Assembly (NCBI GenBank): GCA_007449985.2
Contig: VIIQ02000592.1
Span: 744,001 to 808,000 of the forward strand
Source: Desmodesmus armatus
Lineage: Eukaryota; Chlorophyta; Chlorophyceae; Sphaeropleales; Scenedesmaceae
DNA length: 64,000 nucleotides
Direction of reading: 5' to 3'
Shown here: positions 23,443 through 35,922 of the stretch, in pieces
Layout: each line of letters starts with the position of its first letter
Position numbering within the stretch: position 1 is the stretch's first letter
Position numbers and translations under genes: made by a program
Notes under the pieces: model-generated
What the model was told of the DNA's origin: nothing
Database searches by the model: none
What the model saw: the letters and a program-made list of their open reading frames with translations, nothing else

Positions 23443-23953
23443 GTGATGCTGCATGCACGTAGATCTGCCTTCATTGGGACGAGATGTTGGGCATGTTTGC
23501 TGTGTTGCCCTCTGATAGGCGTCACTGCGGGCCAGTGACGAGTGAGCTTTGCCTAGGTGCAGGCTTTGTGGCTTGGGTTGTGTCTCTTTTTCGGTATTCT
23601 TCTCTGCTTGGGAATCTGTTGCCAACAGAGCCAGTGGCTCCCTGCGGAGCTGTGCACGCACTTGACTTGAGTGGCGTATCTCTTTGTCCCTTTTCTTTTT
23701 CTTGTGCCGCGCAAGTCATGGGCACATTGGTATGGCGTTCAACGCCACAAGTTGGCAACGCATGGTGTGGGCCTTGGCAGTACTCCTTTCTGTCTCTCTT
23801 GCATGTTGGGGGATTGGCGGGGGGCCTAGCTGGACAACCTGTCCATGAAATTGCTTTTGGCAGGATTGCCATCAACCCCAGGGCAAATGATGGAATTTGC
23901 TGGCATGCAAGCATGCATTGCATGCGTGCTTTCCCATCACGTCGGTTTTTAGG

Positions 23954-24225
23954 TTGGGCATGTAGTGGTGCTGGCAATGTTTGCCCGTGTGCACGGGCAC
24001 TGTTACCCGTGTTTCGGCATGAGGGGTGTGTGGGCATCTTCACTTGGATGCTTTGTGATTGCCATCACCGGCATCAGTTGGCATGTGTTGTTGGCCAGTG
24101 CCTGTGCCATTGGTCTGGGCGCGGATATTTGTGCTGCATTGTTCCCAGCTTGGGCGCGTGTTGGTGCTGGCAAAGTTGGCCCGTGTGCACGGGTACTGTA
24201 CCTGTACTTCGGCATGATGGGCCTG
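23954..24225. repeat. Diverged direct repeat pair containing palindrome CCCGTGTGCACGGG
   Basis: Two blocks about 196 bases apart (about 23954-24035 and 24150-24225) share TTGGGC, TGGTGCTGGCAA, CCCGTGTGCACGGG, a GTACTG/CACTGT segment and TTCGGCATGA in the same order. Each carries the 14-base self-complementary core. Confidence 0.75.
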
Positions 24226-26306
24226 GTCACCACGCACGGCGCTGTATCACTAGCTGCAAGGTGGAGTGGCAACGATGCAGGTGCTACATGCACTGGTAAT
24301 GCCTTGCTGGTGCAGTTATGGCAAGCTTGGCATGGGGTATGATCTTTGCTTTGGCATGGCATGCTGGATGGGAAATTCTTTGTTTGGCAGGAGGAGCTGT
24401 TGGTGGGAGCTGTTGTCAAACCAGACGCCACAGTGGGCCGTCGTCACAGCTGTGAGCTGTCTTGAGAGATGGGATAGTCTGACCTCCTTGCGTTCAGTCT
24501 CCTTGTTTCAGGGGTATTTGTTTTGGTGCAATGCTGTGTGCAGCAGTGACTCACTCGGCATTGGATGCTGTGTGGACCGCAGCTTGACAAGTGGTACAGT
24601 CTTGGCTGCAAGGGCACAGAGCTATGAAGCCAGTTGCTTCTCTTCGTGGGATGGCGTGGGGGCCATGGGGTCAGGATTGCGGATGAGGGAGTTTGTACGC
24701 CGGCCAAGCGCACGAATGCAGCCGGTGGCCAACCCGCGGTTTTCTCTTTGTTCTGTGTGATATGTGGGGTCGGCGCACCCAGGAGTGCTTGTGCTTGCTT
24801 GTGTGCTGGTGGCAGTTGTTGTGGGCACTGAATGCATACTGTGGGGACCGAGCGTTTGTGCCCCCCATCGAGCAGGTGGATCGGCTGCCACTGCTCCCAC
24901 TGGCAGGACCTCGAGGCTCGGGATGCGCATCTCCAGGTGTCTATGGCGCGCAGAGACTCTTGGTTGCTTTGCAACATGTTCAACGCCGGCCAGTTGATAC
25001 AGCTGAGAAGGTAGTACAAGTATGGTGGGTGAGTTGTGCACATGAAGGGAGCCGAAGAGGTGCTGCCAGCATGCTGCAGACGGCTGCCGGTTCACAATTG
25101 TGTGCAGGCCTGCATTGCCAAGCACCTGCAGTGGAGGACTGGTGTTATTCCCGAAGGAAGAAGGATCCATTTCATCACCATTGTCTGTGCGTATATGTAG
25201 CCTTCTGAGGGTGCCTTCTGTCTGATCATGGCAGTCCGCTTTGTTTCACATACATTTTGCGCTCCTTATATCAAATGGCTGCTCCCAGTGCCCACTGATG
25301 AAGGTATTGGTGAAAGAGCTTGTGTGCTTGCAGCGCTCTTGCGCAGCGACTTGTCAAGCTCAGGTGAGCGCCTCAGCTGCCTGTTAGCCCTGCAGAGCTA
25401 TGGGGGTGGGGAGGGAGGTTTCAGACTTGCCTGTTTTCTTTTTGGGCGGGCGGGTCTTGCGGCAGTGTTGGTATGCCATTATTGTGTATGCATCACACTA
25501 TGCTACATCGTATGTGTGTGGTTGAAAGGTTGTTTGCTGGCATGATGGCCACATCAGCCTCAGGCACAGCATGCCGCTGTGCAGTGTTGTCAGAACCCGA
25601 GCCTGGTTGAGTGATGTTTGCATGCATGCTTGCGCAGGTCCGTCCCAGGGTCGTCAGTGTAGCGGTGCAGGGTGAATGAAGCAGCATTTCATTGTGTTAC
25701 ATTTGCAGTTCCTGCATGTCGCTGTCTGGCAGCTCACCCTGGGTGCAGGCTGCATCTCTCTTGATCTGTAATTGCTTTTTTGATCTGTAACTGCTTCAAA
25801 CCAAGTTGACTTGAGTTTCCTTGACCATGTTGAGGATACTATCCTAACGTAATGATTACGTTGCAACATGGGAGGCAACGTGCATGCTTGATCAACATTT
25901 GAGTAGCTGCTAACAATCAAGTAGGAACTATGAACTTGTAACATTTGCCTCACATGACCATGTGAGGGTACACTGTGTGCCAGAGGCTCTGGTGTGTCAA
26001 GTAAGTCGTGAATCAATCCCACCACCTTTGACCAGTACACCCATAGCGTTACACACGTGATCATGACAGTCAGTGCGGCCAATGCCATTGCCTGGTATTG
26101 GCTGCCGCAGTGGCACACTGTGCAGGCGGCACCACCATGGTCTGGGTGGTGCCGTAACCCTCCAGACCTGAAAAACTCAGCAAAACCAAGAAGCAATGTA
26201 CAAGCATGGCTGGCGCCCAACCAGGTCGCCCAGCAGAAACAGGCATATGCCCTGTAGAATGCTACAGACAGATTATGCAGGATGCCATGCAAATCAATCC
26301 CGCCAT

Positions 26307-29300
26307 CTAAGCAGCCTCATGCAGCCGCTTGCCTTTGCCGCTGCTGCCCTTCCCGCCTTGCTGCTGCTGCTTCTGCGCCTTCTTCTTTTTCACCCCGCCC
26401 TTCCCAACACCGCCAGCACCCGACCCTGCTGCCTGTCCCGGGAGCTGCATGCCGCCCGCGATCGTTACCACCGTCCGGCTCTTCCCACTGCCCGCTGTGT
26501 TATACTTCTCCACCCCCTTACTAAACCGCGCCGGCTCTATGACAACACCGGTCGTCTTCAGCACAGCAGGGCGGGTGAGGTTCCTGAAAGCAGCATCAGG
26601 GTTGTACTGCCGGCCCAACGGCTGCCGCATCGCCTGCTCGTACACCTGCTTATCGTTGAACGGGAACGGCAGCGACGGCGTGAGGTACTTACTCGCCTTC
26701 TTATCCCACTTCTCCGATATGACAACGTGTTTGAGGTTAGCGTCCTTCCGGGACGCTGCTGCTGACGACCGCTGCGCTGCCGCTTTGGCCCTAGCTGCAA
26801 CCATCCACGCTGGCTCCCTCTGCTGGTTGCTCCAGGTACCCCACCCCGGCAGCTGCCCTGCGACCTCTGCTGGCGGCAGCTCTGCCTCCACTTCTGCTGC
26901 TTTTTCGGAGGCAAACTCCGCCTCGACGTCATCTCCTGCAAAGGCTGCCTGCAGCAGCTGCCTGTTGATATCAGCTTCGCTGGAGAGCAGCTGCATCGCG
27001 CCAGCACCCGCAGCAGCCCGCGTACCATTTGCAGCACCCTGCTGCGGCTTCTGCTGCTGCTGCTGGTTCTGGCCAGAGCCAGCAGCACCTTCCCCGCCAT
27101 CTTCTGCATCGCTGCTGCTGCCGGCCTCTTGCTGCTGCCGCTGCAGCAGCTGCTGCACAGACATCCCTTGCTTCTGCTGCTTCGGCTGCTGCTTCCCTTT
27201 GCCCTTCCTGCCAGCCGCCGCTGCTGCCGGTGCTGAGAGCTGGTGCTGATCAAGGTAGTACCCCAAGCCCTGTTTGTCCCGCTTAAACACATAGCCAAGC
27301 TTCGGGCCCTGCCAAACCTTGGACGCAACAAAACCTGCCGGCTGGGAGGTGCTTGGCCCCTCCTCACCATCCTCATCCCCTGCTGCCTGCTGCTGCTGCT
27401 GTTGCGTGGTGCCCTCTCTGCCCTTGCGTTCCTGTGCTGCAAACAGGCCCGCATGCGCAGCACCAGCACCAGCACCAGCAGCAGCCTGATCGGCAGCAGC
27501 TGCTGCAGCACGTGCTGCCTTCTTCCCTCCCCCCGCTGCAGCCACAGACGGCAGCTGCACCTCCACATACCCCACGTCAGGCACTGCCGCCTGCCCCTGC
27601 TGCGGCTGCTTCCGCTGCTGCTTCAACTGCTGCTGCTGCCCTGCCTTGGCAAGAGCAGCTTGCGCCGCTCGCTCCACAGCAGCTGCATCGCCAGCAGCGG
27701 CAGCAGCCTCGCCAGCCAAGTGCCGCTGCAGCCGCTGAGCCTTAGCTTCCACATCCTCCTCACTATCAGAGCCACTGAGGTCCTCCTCCGACCCTGCCTG
27801 TCCCCGCCTACCCGACCCCCCTGCCACCGGCCCTGTACCACTGAACTGCAGGCGGCCGTTCGCGGCAGCACCTCCCTCTGCTGCGCCCGCTGCTCCAAAG
27901 TCATCAAGAGCTGCTGCGACGTCTGCATCCCCATCTTCGACCCCTCCCATGTCGGCGAGCATAGCGGCCGCCTGAGCTGCTGCCTGTGCCCGCTGCTTCT
28001 CTAAGGCTCGCACCATGAAGGGGAGTGCGAAGAGGCCCTTCTTGGCAGCAGCAGCAGAGCCGTCTGCATTGTCAGCACCTGCTAGGCCCCCTCCTGCAGT
28101 AGCAGCAGGGTCTGAGAGGCCCTTGAGGACTGCTAGGGCCTCCTTGCGGGAGCGCGAGGACATGAGGCTCCCTGTGCGGTTGGTGCCCTCCTCTCCCTCG
28201 GGTTCGCTGGCAGAGGTGCTGCAGGGCGGGAAAGGAAACAGCAGTGCAGACACAGACACAGAAGTCAGCAGCTGTGGGATGCAGGTGGTTGAGTCCGCAG
28301 CAAGCCTTCACTGTGAATCATGCCAACAGGACGGAGCCAGCACACATGCAGCCAGCTCCAGGGAGGCAACGCCACTACTGCGATACAGATTTCAGTGCGG
28401 CAGTTGCCGCTGTTGTGCAACAGGGCTGCGTGCAGCAATGCACGGCTGAGTGTGCGCTAACACCAAGACGCGAGGCCACTCGTGATACCCTGCTGCATGC
28501 TGCATGCAAGCTCATCACTGCTGAAGTGCAGGCTGAGCGTTGCCCTGTCAAAGGTGAGGTGTCTTACGCAGGCGCTCAGCTGCAAATGACGCAACTGGAC
28601 AAAACAGTTACTGATAAAACACGCGATTACTCACTCCCAGCAATTAGTCACAGCCCACCTGTCATCGCTGCCATCCTCATCGTCCTCGCTGTTGTCGCCC
28701 CGCTTGCCCTCAATGCGCCGCCGCAGCTGCTGTCCTAGCGCCAGCTGCTCATTGATTGCGTCACGTGTTGTGGGGTCCATGGCTGCCTGGCCGCGCTTGA
28801 GGGCACGCCGCGCCCACTTGCTGCTGTTGCGATGCTTCAGCGTGAGACGCTCCTGTCGCCACAATAAACGGGGTTGCACAATCAAACACACAGCGAGGTT
28901 GGTTTGGTTGCTTCTTGTTGCACGACATGATATCGCAAGAATGAAAACATACACATGCTGGATGTAAAAATCGAAACGGGCAAGCAAAATCAAGAGATGT
29001 GCCGCCGACAGGTTGCCGCAGGGTTCATCCGTCCACAGCAGTGCGAAGGATCGGTGCACTGCTGCCGTCGCCTGCAGCCGTTAAATCAGCCGCCACCCTG
29101 TGAGGGGTGTTGATGTCGCGCAACTCCTTAGACAGCCCGGCACTGAACACGCCATGGCCACCTTACACAGTGCGCTTTTTGATCCTTTACAGGGGCTGCA
29201 TTTTTGACACACGACCCTTCAGATGTAGCATTTTCAGGGTTGCAGAAGGAAGGTGATCCGGACGAGACACATCAACATACCCTTTCTCTACTCCCTGATC

Positions 29301-32300
29301 CCTGTCTGATGGGAAAGCCTGCTGTGTTGTACTGCTGACTGCCGTATATCCCTAAGCCCTCGCTTACCTTGGCGCGGTCAAACTCTGCCTCTTCAGCGGC
29401 AAGGCGGGCCTCTTCCTCCTCATCACCAGCAGCAGCACCAGCCCTCTCAGCAGCACGCTTTGCCGCCTTGTTCTGACGCCTGTGTAGCAGCAGCACCATA
29501 GCAGGAGCCACCAACTTTTGAATCTGCTGTGCTGTGTGCACACACCATTCATCCCTCACAATGCCATCGCTGTGTTTGTTTCTGCTGAACACACCCGCCA
29601 CAGTACAACCGACATATCACAAATTCAGCTGAACAGGCCTGCAGCTATGCCCGTAAGCAGCATTCAACTTGCATACCCAACAAGCAGTAGAAGGGTCAAA
29701 ATGCCGGCTCCTGCAGTCAGGTGTGGCAACAACAGCGTGTCTGCAGGGGTGAGACCAGCCCCACCTGTGGTACTCCTTGCTCTTGATCTTTGAGAGGCGC
29801 TTGGCTTTCTGCTCCGCATAGAACAGCAGGTGACGCATCTTGCCCAGCCTGGCAGCACGCTCAGCAGCCTCTTCAGCAGTGAACTTCTGCAGAAGCAAGC
29901 AGCAGCAGCAAAAGCAGCATTAGGCCAAGCACATTGCCGCACACTATGAGCCACAACGAGTCATGCGTGAACACTACCTGACACGTATCCTGAATCTTAA
30001 AAATAAAAACCTCCAGCCAAATCCAGCCAGCTCTCCCGCCCCGCCAACAGGTCCTCTCCTTTGGCGCCAGTGCATCAGCCACTTCCGCCATTCCATGTGC
30101 TGAACGTGCGGCATCAGTCCCCGCTCCCTTACACAATGAAAACCCCCTCAATCCAGCAGTAACATCAACAGCACAAAGCAGCAATACAAACAGTACCTAG
30201 CTGGCTCCAGCTCTTCCTTACCTTTGGTGCCAGTGCCTCATCCGCCTCTGCCATGGCATGTGCTGACAGGCTGCCCGCTGCCCCCAGCAGTGCCGCCACC
30301 TGGGCCTCCAGGCCATCAGGGTCATCGGTGTTGGGGGTGAAGCCGTCAACAAGGGCTGCGGTAGACGCCGCTGCGTCGGCCACCTCATTACGTGCACTTG
30401 TGAAGCGCACGGTGGGAGCCTCTCGGTTGGCCTGCAGAGAGGAGGAGCGGCGGCAAGCAGTTCGTTGTTTGTGGTTGGTTAGTGTGTCGCGGCGCTGTTC
30501 TGCTGGTTACCCCCAAGGCGAGCAGCAGCAGCAGGAGTGTGGCCGCCATTCCAACAGCAGTAGAGGTGCGATGTGTCACCGGCTGCGTTAGGTCAGCTGG
30601 TGGCCTGCAGGCGCACAAGAAGGGCTGTGTGTTTGCAAGGGCAAGGCACAGGCTGTTGCGATCCAACACACGCCGCGTGCGTGTGCTCCCTGCTGCCCCA
30701 CAGTCAAGCCCCCCCCCCCCCCCCCGAGCCCACCCGCCTGTCGACCGCCACTACCACCAGTGATTGTACAGACTTTCTGGCAAAGTACATCGACCATCAA
30801 CTGAAATCAGCGATGTAACAGTGTTTGTTGCTAAACTTTACCGACGACGAATTTCGCCTTGTCCCACACACCTTGACAATGGGCTGCCACTTTGTCACGT
30901 CCTGCTTCGTGTCTTCGTATCCAGCCTGCCGCTCAACACGCTCCGCAACAGTGCGCGGCAGCGGCACCGACAAGGGTGCATTCTGCTTCTCCATCCGCTC
31001 CAGCAGCTTGCGAGCACTGCGGATGCTGGAGGCAGCTGCTGATGCTGGTCCTGCTGCAGCAGCAGCCATGAGATCTGCTAACCGCAGCTCACCCTCATCA
31101 TCACCTGGCTCAGCACACAGCACAGCACAGCACAGCACAACACAGGGCACAGCACACGACAGCAAACGTCATACGCAGGCCAGCACTTCAGACAAACCCA
31201 AAGGCCAGGTTCAGGAAGGCCATAGCACGGGCATGGGTGTGAAACGCACCGCCCTGATCATCTGCATCAGATCAGAATGCGCAAGCACACAAAATGTGTG
31301 ACTGTAGAAATGTGTGACTGCCAACTGGGGGCATTTATGCAGATGTGCAGAGCAAACATAGAAATGTGCTGCCGACAGGTTGCCGCAGGTTTCATCCGTC
31401 CACAGCAGTGCGAAGGATCGGTGCACTGCTGCCGTCGCCTGCAGCCGTTAAATCAGCCGCCACCCTGTGAGGGGTGTTGATGTCGCGCAACTCCTTAGAC
31501 AGCCCGGCACTGAACACGCCATGGCCACCTTACACAGTGCGCTTTCAAGCCTGGACACAGTATGCTTGTGAGACAGCACTCTGCCTGGGGCCAGTACATA
31601 GCTGTGACTGCTGCTGCTGCTACTGCTACTGCTGGCTGCTTGGAGGCGCCCGGTGCCCTGCTACTCACCGCCTGCTCCCATGCCTGCGTGTGCTTCACTC
31701 TCAGGGTAGGCCTCAGCCACCACGGCAGCGTTGCGAGCTGCTGCACCCAGCCCACGCCGCCGCTGGCCTGCTGCTGCATCATCACCAGCCTGCTGCCTGC
31801 CCAGCACAGCCTCCAACATAGCCCTGCAGGACAACAGGCAGCAGTAGAAGGGTGTACAAGGGTGCGTTAAACACATGGGTTGCATCGAGCATGTACATAC
31901 AGTATCATGATGCCGTTGATGATGCTGACAGGGCCATTCTCAGAGGACAGCCTCCAACATAGCCCTGCAGGACGACTGGCAGCAAGACACACCCCACAGG
32001 ATGCTGCCATTGCGTGAAGGACGCATTGGAACAGAGATGGGAGTGGCTGACTGGAGCTGAGGTTGAACCATACCACTGCAATGAGCCTGACACACCTGCA
32101 TGCTGCCCTGCACTGCCCTGCGCGAGCTGCTGGGCACACTGCTGCTGCCAGTGTCGTACACTGCACATGTTGATTTCAACATCATCATACACGCAATCAG
32201 CTGTCGGCCAGCAGCTGAACACCCAGCTCATCCAGTGTGGAGATCACCACCCAGCGGTGAAAGCATCCACGTGTAGTAGCAACCTGCCCCCCCTCCCCAA

Positions 32301-33458
32301 TACCCCCAAGTCATCTGTCCTACCTACCTGTGCCTATCCTCATCCATTTCATCAGACTCCTGCTCTCCCTCGTCTTCATCGCTGCCACTGCTGCCCCCTT
32401 CGTCACTCCCTAGCTGCTCGTCACTGCTGCCGCCTGCTGCTGCACCTGCATTGCTGCCATATCCGGCTGCTGCTGCAGCCGCCAGCTCGTCTTCGTCATC
32501 ATAGTCCCCTGCTGCATCACCCAACATGGCCTCACCCTGCAGTGACAAAGCAGCGCAGCAGAGACACGTAAGCAGATGCTGCGCTTTAGAGACAGGGGAC
32601 ACAGGTATATGTGTGCTGGTGAATAGAGCAGCGCAGGTGCTGTGGGGCAACTTAAAGGTGGGTGGTGCTGGCCCAAACAGTTGCATCCATCATACAGGTG
32701 TGCAGCGCCCAAACCATTGCATCCATGATACAGGTGTGCAGCACACTGTAAACAAACAGAAACACCATTGGTGACAACGGAGCCCCCTGGCACTGTCCCT
32801 CTGCAGGAGCCAAAAAACGCAGCTGCATGCTGCAGCACAGCTGCTGCCTGGTTTGCAGGAATACTGAGTCTGCTTTCTGCTGCTTGCCCACACCACCATG
32901 GCCGCATGCAGCATACACGCACCTCGTCACCCTCCTCGTCCTGTTCCTCCTCTGAGCTGCTTTCAAGGTCGGCAAACTCCCCCAGCTTTGACCGTTTGCT
33001 GCGCCTATGCTCCCCTGCATCTGCATCCATGTCTTCATTGCTCCCCTGCTGCTGCTCTGCATCGTCGGCATCCTCGCCAAACCAGCCAGCATACAGCTTT
33101 TTGTCCTCTGCTGTAAATGCTGCCTCCTCATCTATCTCCTCATCCTCGAAGTCTGACGGCAGCTCATACTGGTAGTTTTCAACTTGCTGCATGCATGAAA
33201 GACGTTGTACATTAGCACCGGAGCAACAAAGCAGCAGCAGCAGCCACAACAGCAGCAGTCCCTGGCAGCAGCACTCACATCATAACGGTCTGCGTGCTTC
33301 TCCTCGTCTGGATCAGAGTCTATGGCCTCATAAAAAGCATCAGCTGACCGTTTGGCCTTCTTTGATGGCCTGTCTCTGCGGCTGCCACGAACAGGTGCGA
33401 CAGCCTGCTGCTGCCGCTTCCTGCCGTTGCCGGGGGGTCTGCCGTGTGGCCTTGACAT
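26307..33458 (-). CDS. UTP14: UTP14, U3 snoRNA-associated ribosome biogenesis protein, about 1196 aa, 10 exons
   Basis: Component of the small-subunit processome in the nucleolus, needed for 18S rRNA maturation; in yeast it activates the helicase Dhr1. Exons on the minus strand: 33458-33279, 33186-32923, 32536-32328, 31823-31669, 31104-30872, 30431-30222, 29886-29765, 29479-29368, 28852-28659, 28218-26307; all phases close. Family signatures in order: RTVAERVERQAGYEDTKQDV and WQPIV, then RLGKMRHLLFYAEQKAKRLS and KIKSKEYHR, then ERLTLKHRNSSKWARRALKR (about residue 496 on). The C-terminal conserved block is GWGTWSNQ, HVVISEKWDKKASKYLTPSL and PFPFNDKQVYEQAMRQPLG. Gln/Ala/acidic insertions make it longer than yeast (899 aa) or human (771 aa) proteins. 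Introns hold a duplicated 182-base element and an exon-4 fragment. Confidence 0.95.
28997..29178. repeat. 182-base dispersed element, copy A (UTP14 intron between exons 8 and 9)
   Basis: Matches copy B at 31364-31545 over the same 182-base length with only two mismatches that I can see (near its 5' end). It runs from ATGTGCCGCCGACAGG to CACAGTGCGCTTT, and flanking sequences differ completely. No terminal inverted repeat or coding domain is visible. Both copies share the false open frame MHRSFALLWTDE on the minus strand. Confidence 0.95.
30710..30725. repeat. Poly-C tract in UTP14 intron
   Basis: Run of about 16 C bases in the intron between exons 5 and 6. Confidence 0.85.
31109..31145. repeat. 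GCACA short tandem repeat next to UTP14 exon 5 acceptor
   Basis: On the transcribed strand this reads as repeated TGTGC ending a few bases before the CCAG acceptor of exon 5 (exon starts at 31104). Confidence 0.8.
31364..31545. repeat. 182-base dispersed element, copy B (UTP14 intron between exons 4 and 5)
   Basis: Near-identical partner of 28997-29178 in the same orientation, 2.37 kb away in another intron of the same gene. The sharp ends and high identity point to recent insertion or gene conversion. Confidence 0.95.
31947..31973 (-). repeat. Copy of UTP14 exon 4 5' edge inside the upstream intron
   Basis: 27 of 27 bases match 31806-31832, which spans the CCTGCAG acceptor and first codons of exon 4 (RAMLEAV). 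A further GGCAGCA matches a few bases on. The copy lies 141 bases upstream on the transcribed strand and forms a second potential acceptor. Confidence 0.9.
32682..32747. repeat. Two-copy tandem repeat of about 30 bases in UTP14 intron
   Basis: CCAAACAGTTGCATCCATCA and its near copy CCAAACCATTGCATCCATGA, each followed by TACAGGTGTGCAGC. Confidence 0.75.
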
Positions 33459-33538
33459 GGTGAGCACGGTTGATTCAGTGTCAACGAACTGGATGCGACC
33501 CCTGTCCGCCGAAGGAGAGGCTGCCCCCCACACAGGTG

Positions 33539-33543
33539 TTACA
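33539..33543 (-). other. TGTAA poly(A) signal of KDSR (minus strand)
   Basis: TTACA on the plus strand, 75 bases past the KDSR stop at 33618 and 81 bases before the UTP14 start codon. It fits transcript termination in the 159-base gap between the two same-strand genes. Confidence 0.65.
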
Positions 33544-33617
33544 AACCGTTGACTTGAACAACCGAACAGATGACTGCTCATAAGAATTTGTGTGCCTGCG
33601 CCCCTTCAACACCACAG

Positions 33618-35922
33618 CTACTGGTTCCCTGGTGCTTGTCCAGCTGCCTGCCCTGGCCCAGCGGCCTGCCCTGCCGCCCAAAGCCGTGCAAAGCGCTTGG
33701 CAGCACCTTGCCGCGCAACCTTGTCCCCGTCTGCTGCCACAAAGCTGCATATGATGGGAGACAGCGCACCCAACAACATCTGCCACAGCATGCTGAACAG
33801 CTTGCGGGGCACCATGCCTGCTGTGATGGTTTGCACCGCCCCGATAAGGAATGAGCTGTTCGGCAAGATGTAGTCCCCGTGCGCCAGGCCGCGCAACACG
33901 TCCGCAGCAACCTGTGCAACAGGTACGGCAGCAACCCTCAGCACAAAGAGCCAAGCCAGAGCGTCTACTTTGACATGCAGGGTTCAGGGCATGTCCACAA
34001 GCGCACTGACTGGTGAGATGCGCCCCATCTGACACCTGACATTTATATATCAGTGACAAGTGCTGAACGGGCAAACCTGCAGGAAATACTGTTGTGCTCA
34101 CGGGCCCAGGCACTTGCACCAACACACGCTGGCACCAGCTGTGCTGCAGCACACCACCAACCTTTTCAGCTGAGAACAGGACGCCCTCCGATATCTTGGC
34201 AGTTTCCCAGGGCTGCAGCAGACCAAACACTTCTTTAGAGCGCTGATCAGGACAAGGTGCACATTGTACATAAAACAGCGAGTGGGCCGCACAGCATGTA
34301 CACTGCGGAGCTGCAACTCAACCAGTCAAGTGTCTCACAAAGCTGTCACTGTCAGCAAAGCGTTGGGAAAGCAGTCATACTTCAACGGTGTGAATCCCAG
34401 GGCCCGCCAGCCACTGGGCAAACAGTGTCTGACAGCACTGCGCTGCAGCATGGCAAGAGACTGCCAGCACCGCTGCAGCCACACCTTGTTGAGATTCTCC
34501 TTCACGTAGCCAGGTGTGGAGATGTCTGGCGGGTACGCTATGCTGACCTTGACCTTGCTGCCTTGAAGCTGGACGCAATGAGTGAGCAACACCAATGAGT
34601 GAGCGACGGAGGCAATGAGTGAGAGGCAGTTGGCCTGTCAGGAGTGGTTGACGATGGAACCTGATGACAGGCTGGCACGCGTCAGAGAGCTGTTTAAGAA
34701 AGCGGCAGACAGCTTGTGCCAGAGACACAGTGGCCGTGGCCATTTCGCAGCTTGTTGGTTGCTGCATCCGCTTGCATGCTGCTTACCTCGTTACGTAGGC
34801 ATTCTGCTAAGCCCCGAACAGCAAACTTGCTGGGGCAGTAAGCAGAGTATCCAATCATGCCTGCAAGCCACACACAGCAGAGCCTGGTTGTTATAGGGGG
34901 TACACCTTCAATATAAAGTGCTGCAGCATTTACCTTGCTGACCAGCCAGGACCTTCACCGTCAGCTGTGGCAACACACCGTGTGCATCTGCACAAGACCT
35001 TCCAGCAGCACCGCGGCACCACCCCTCAACCAACAGCAAGATGCCAGCACGAACTTGCCACCCACCGAACAAAAACATAAAGCTAAAGGCTGTACTGTAC
35101 CACCAATCAGTGGCCGTCTGCAGGACTTTGCTACTGATGGACTGCTCGAGTTCTTGCCTCACCTAGCAATGACATTGCTGAGGCGATGAAGCAGATGTGG
35201 CCGCTGTTGCGTGACACCATGTCATTGTACACAGCCTTGACTGCATGTACGCTGCCCATGTAGTTGAGCTGCATCTGCTGCTGAAACACTGCCACATCGC
35301 ACTCATGGAAGTACCCTGCAGCGGCAATGACCCAGTAGGACAGGCACAGCATGATGCTGACCCCTGCATGTCACCGCTGGTGGGACACATGCACAGCTGC
35401 TGCTGCGGAGCAAGTGTCAGGGTGAGGGTGTAAAAGGAACGTTACTGGGGTCGGCTGTGACTTGTGACCACTGCATGAGCCACAACGAGACACCAGGCAA
35501 AGAGCACCACTGCTTCAAAATTGTGCCGAGTGCTCACCTAGCTCAGCTGCCCCAGCACAGCAGATCAGCACGTCCACTGCGCCATGCGCTGCTTCTGCTG
35601 CCTGCACTGCTTGCACCACCTGCACGCAAGCCCCAAACACGTCATGCTATTGGTGCAGCAACCAACATGAGCAACATACAACCACAGCCTGTGCCAACCA
35701 CACCTGCTGATAGTTGGTGACGTCTGCTGAATGATAGGACACCTGCGAGGGGTTGCTGCCTGTGCCTGCTACCACTGTTTGCGCTGCTGCTTCAAGCTTA
35801 CTCAAGGTCCGTGCAACCAGGCTAACACGAGCATTCTGTGCTACTAGCTGTTTTGCCAAGGCAAGGCCCAGCCCCTCTGACCCCCCAGTTATCAGTACAT
35901 GTTTGTTGGCAAACTGCTGCAT
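33618..35922 (-). CDS. KDSR: 3-ketodihydrosphingosine reductase (KDSR/TSC10), 318 aa, 7 exons
   Basis: NADPH-dependent short-chain dehydrogenase that reduces 3-ketodihydrosphingosine to dihydrosphingosine, the second step of sphingolipid synthesis, on the cytosolic face of the ER. Exons: 35922-35704, 35619-35538, 35315-35163, 34860-34787, 34568-34485, 34212-34162, 33911-33618. Seen: the cofactor motif TGGSEGLG in HVLITGGSEGLGLALAKQL; CCAGA at the NAG position; the catalytic Ser region ICFIASAMSLL; and the Tyr-Lys pair in GYSAYCPSKFAVRGLAE. The family-typical VSIAYPPDISTPGYVKENLN and hydrophobic C-terminal segments (FLIGAVQTITAGMV, LFSMLWQMLLGALSPIICSF) follow. Human KDSR is 332 aa. With the first ATG (MQQFANKHV) the usual N-terminal membrane anchor is missing. 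Upstream sequence is open and hydrophobic but has no ATG in frame, so an extra 5' exon is possible. Confidence 0.92.

Larger units (their letters stand above)
21381..26306. other. 4.9 kb gene-free stretch, G/T-rich on the plus strand
   Basis: No exon chain, domain or conserved protein motif is seen on either strand. The plus strand is visibly richer in G and T than its surroundings, and short words such as TTGCCTGCTTGT, GTGCTTGTT and GCATATGCCTTC recur. It holds a long (GT)n microsatellite and at least two pairs of diverged duplicated blocks (annotated separately). It could be decayed repeat DNA, a long non-coding transcript, or the 3' region of a neighbouring gene. Confidence 0.6.

Noticed and set aside
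23186..23661. Open frames with (TH)n or (VC)n on both strands
   Set aside because: They are produced by the GT microsatellite being open in all frames.
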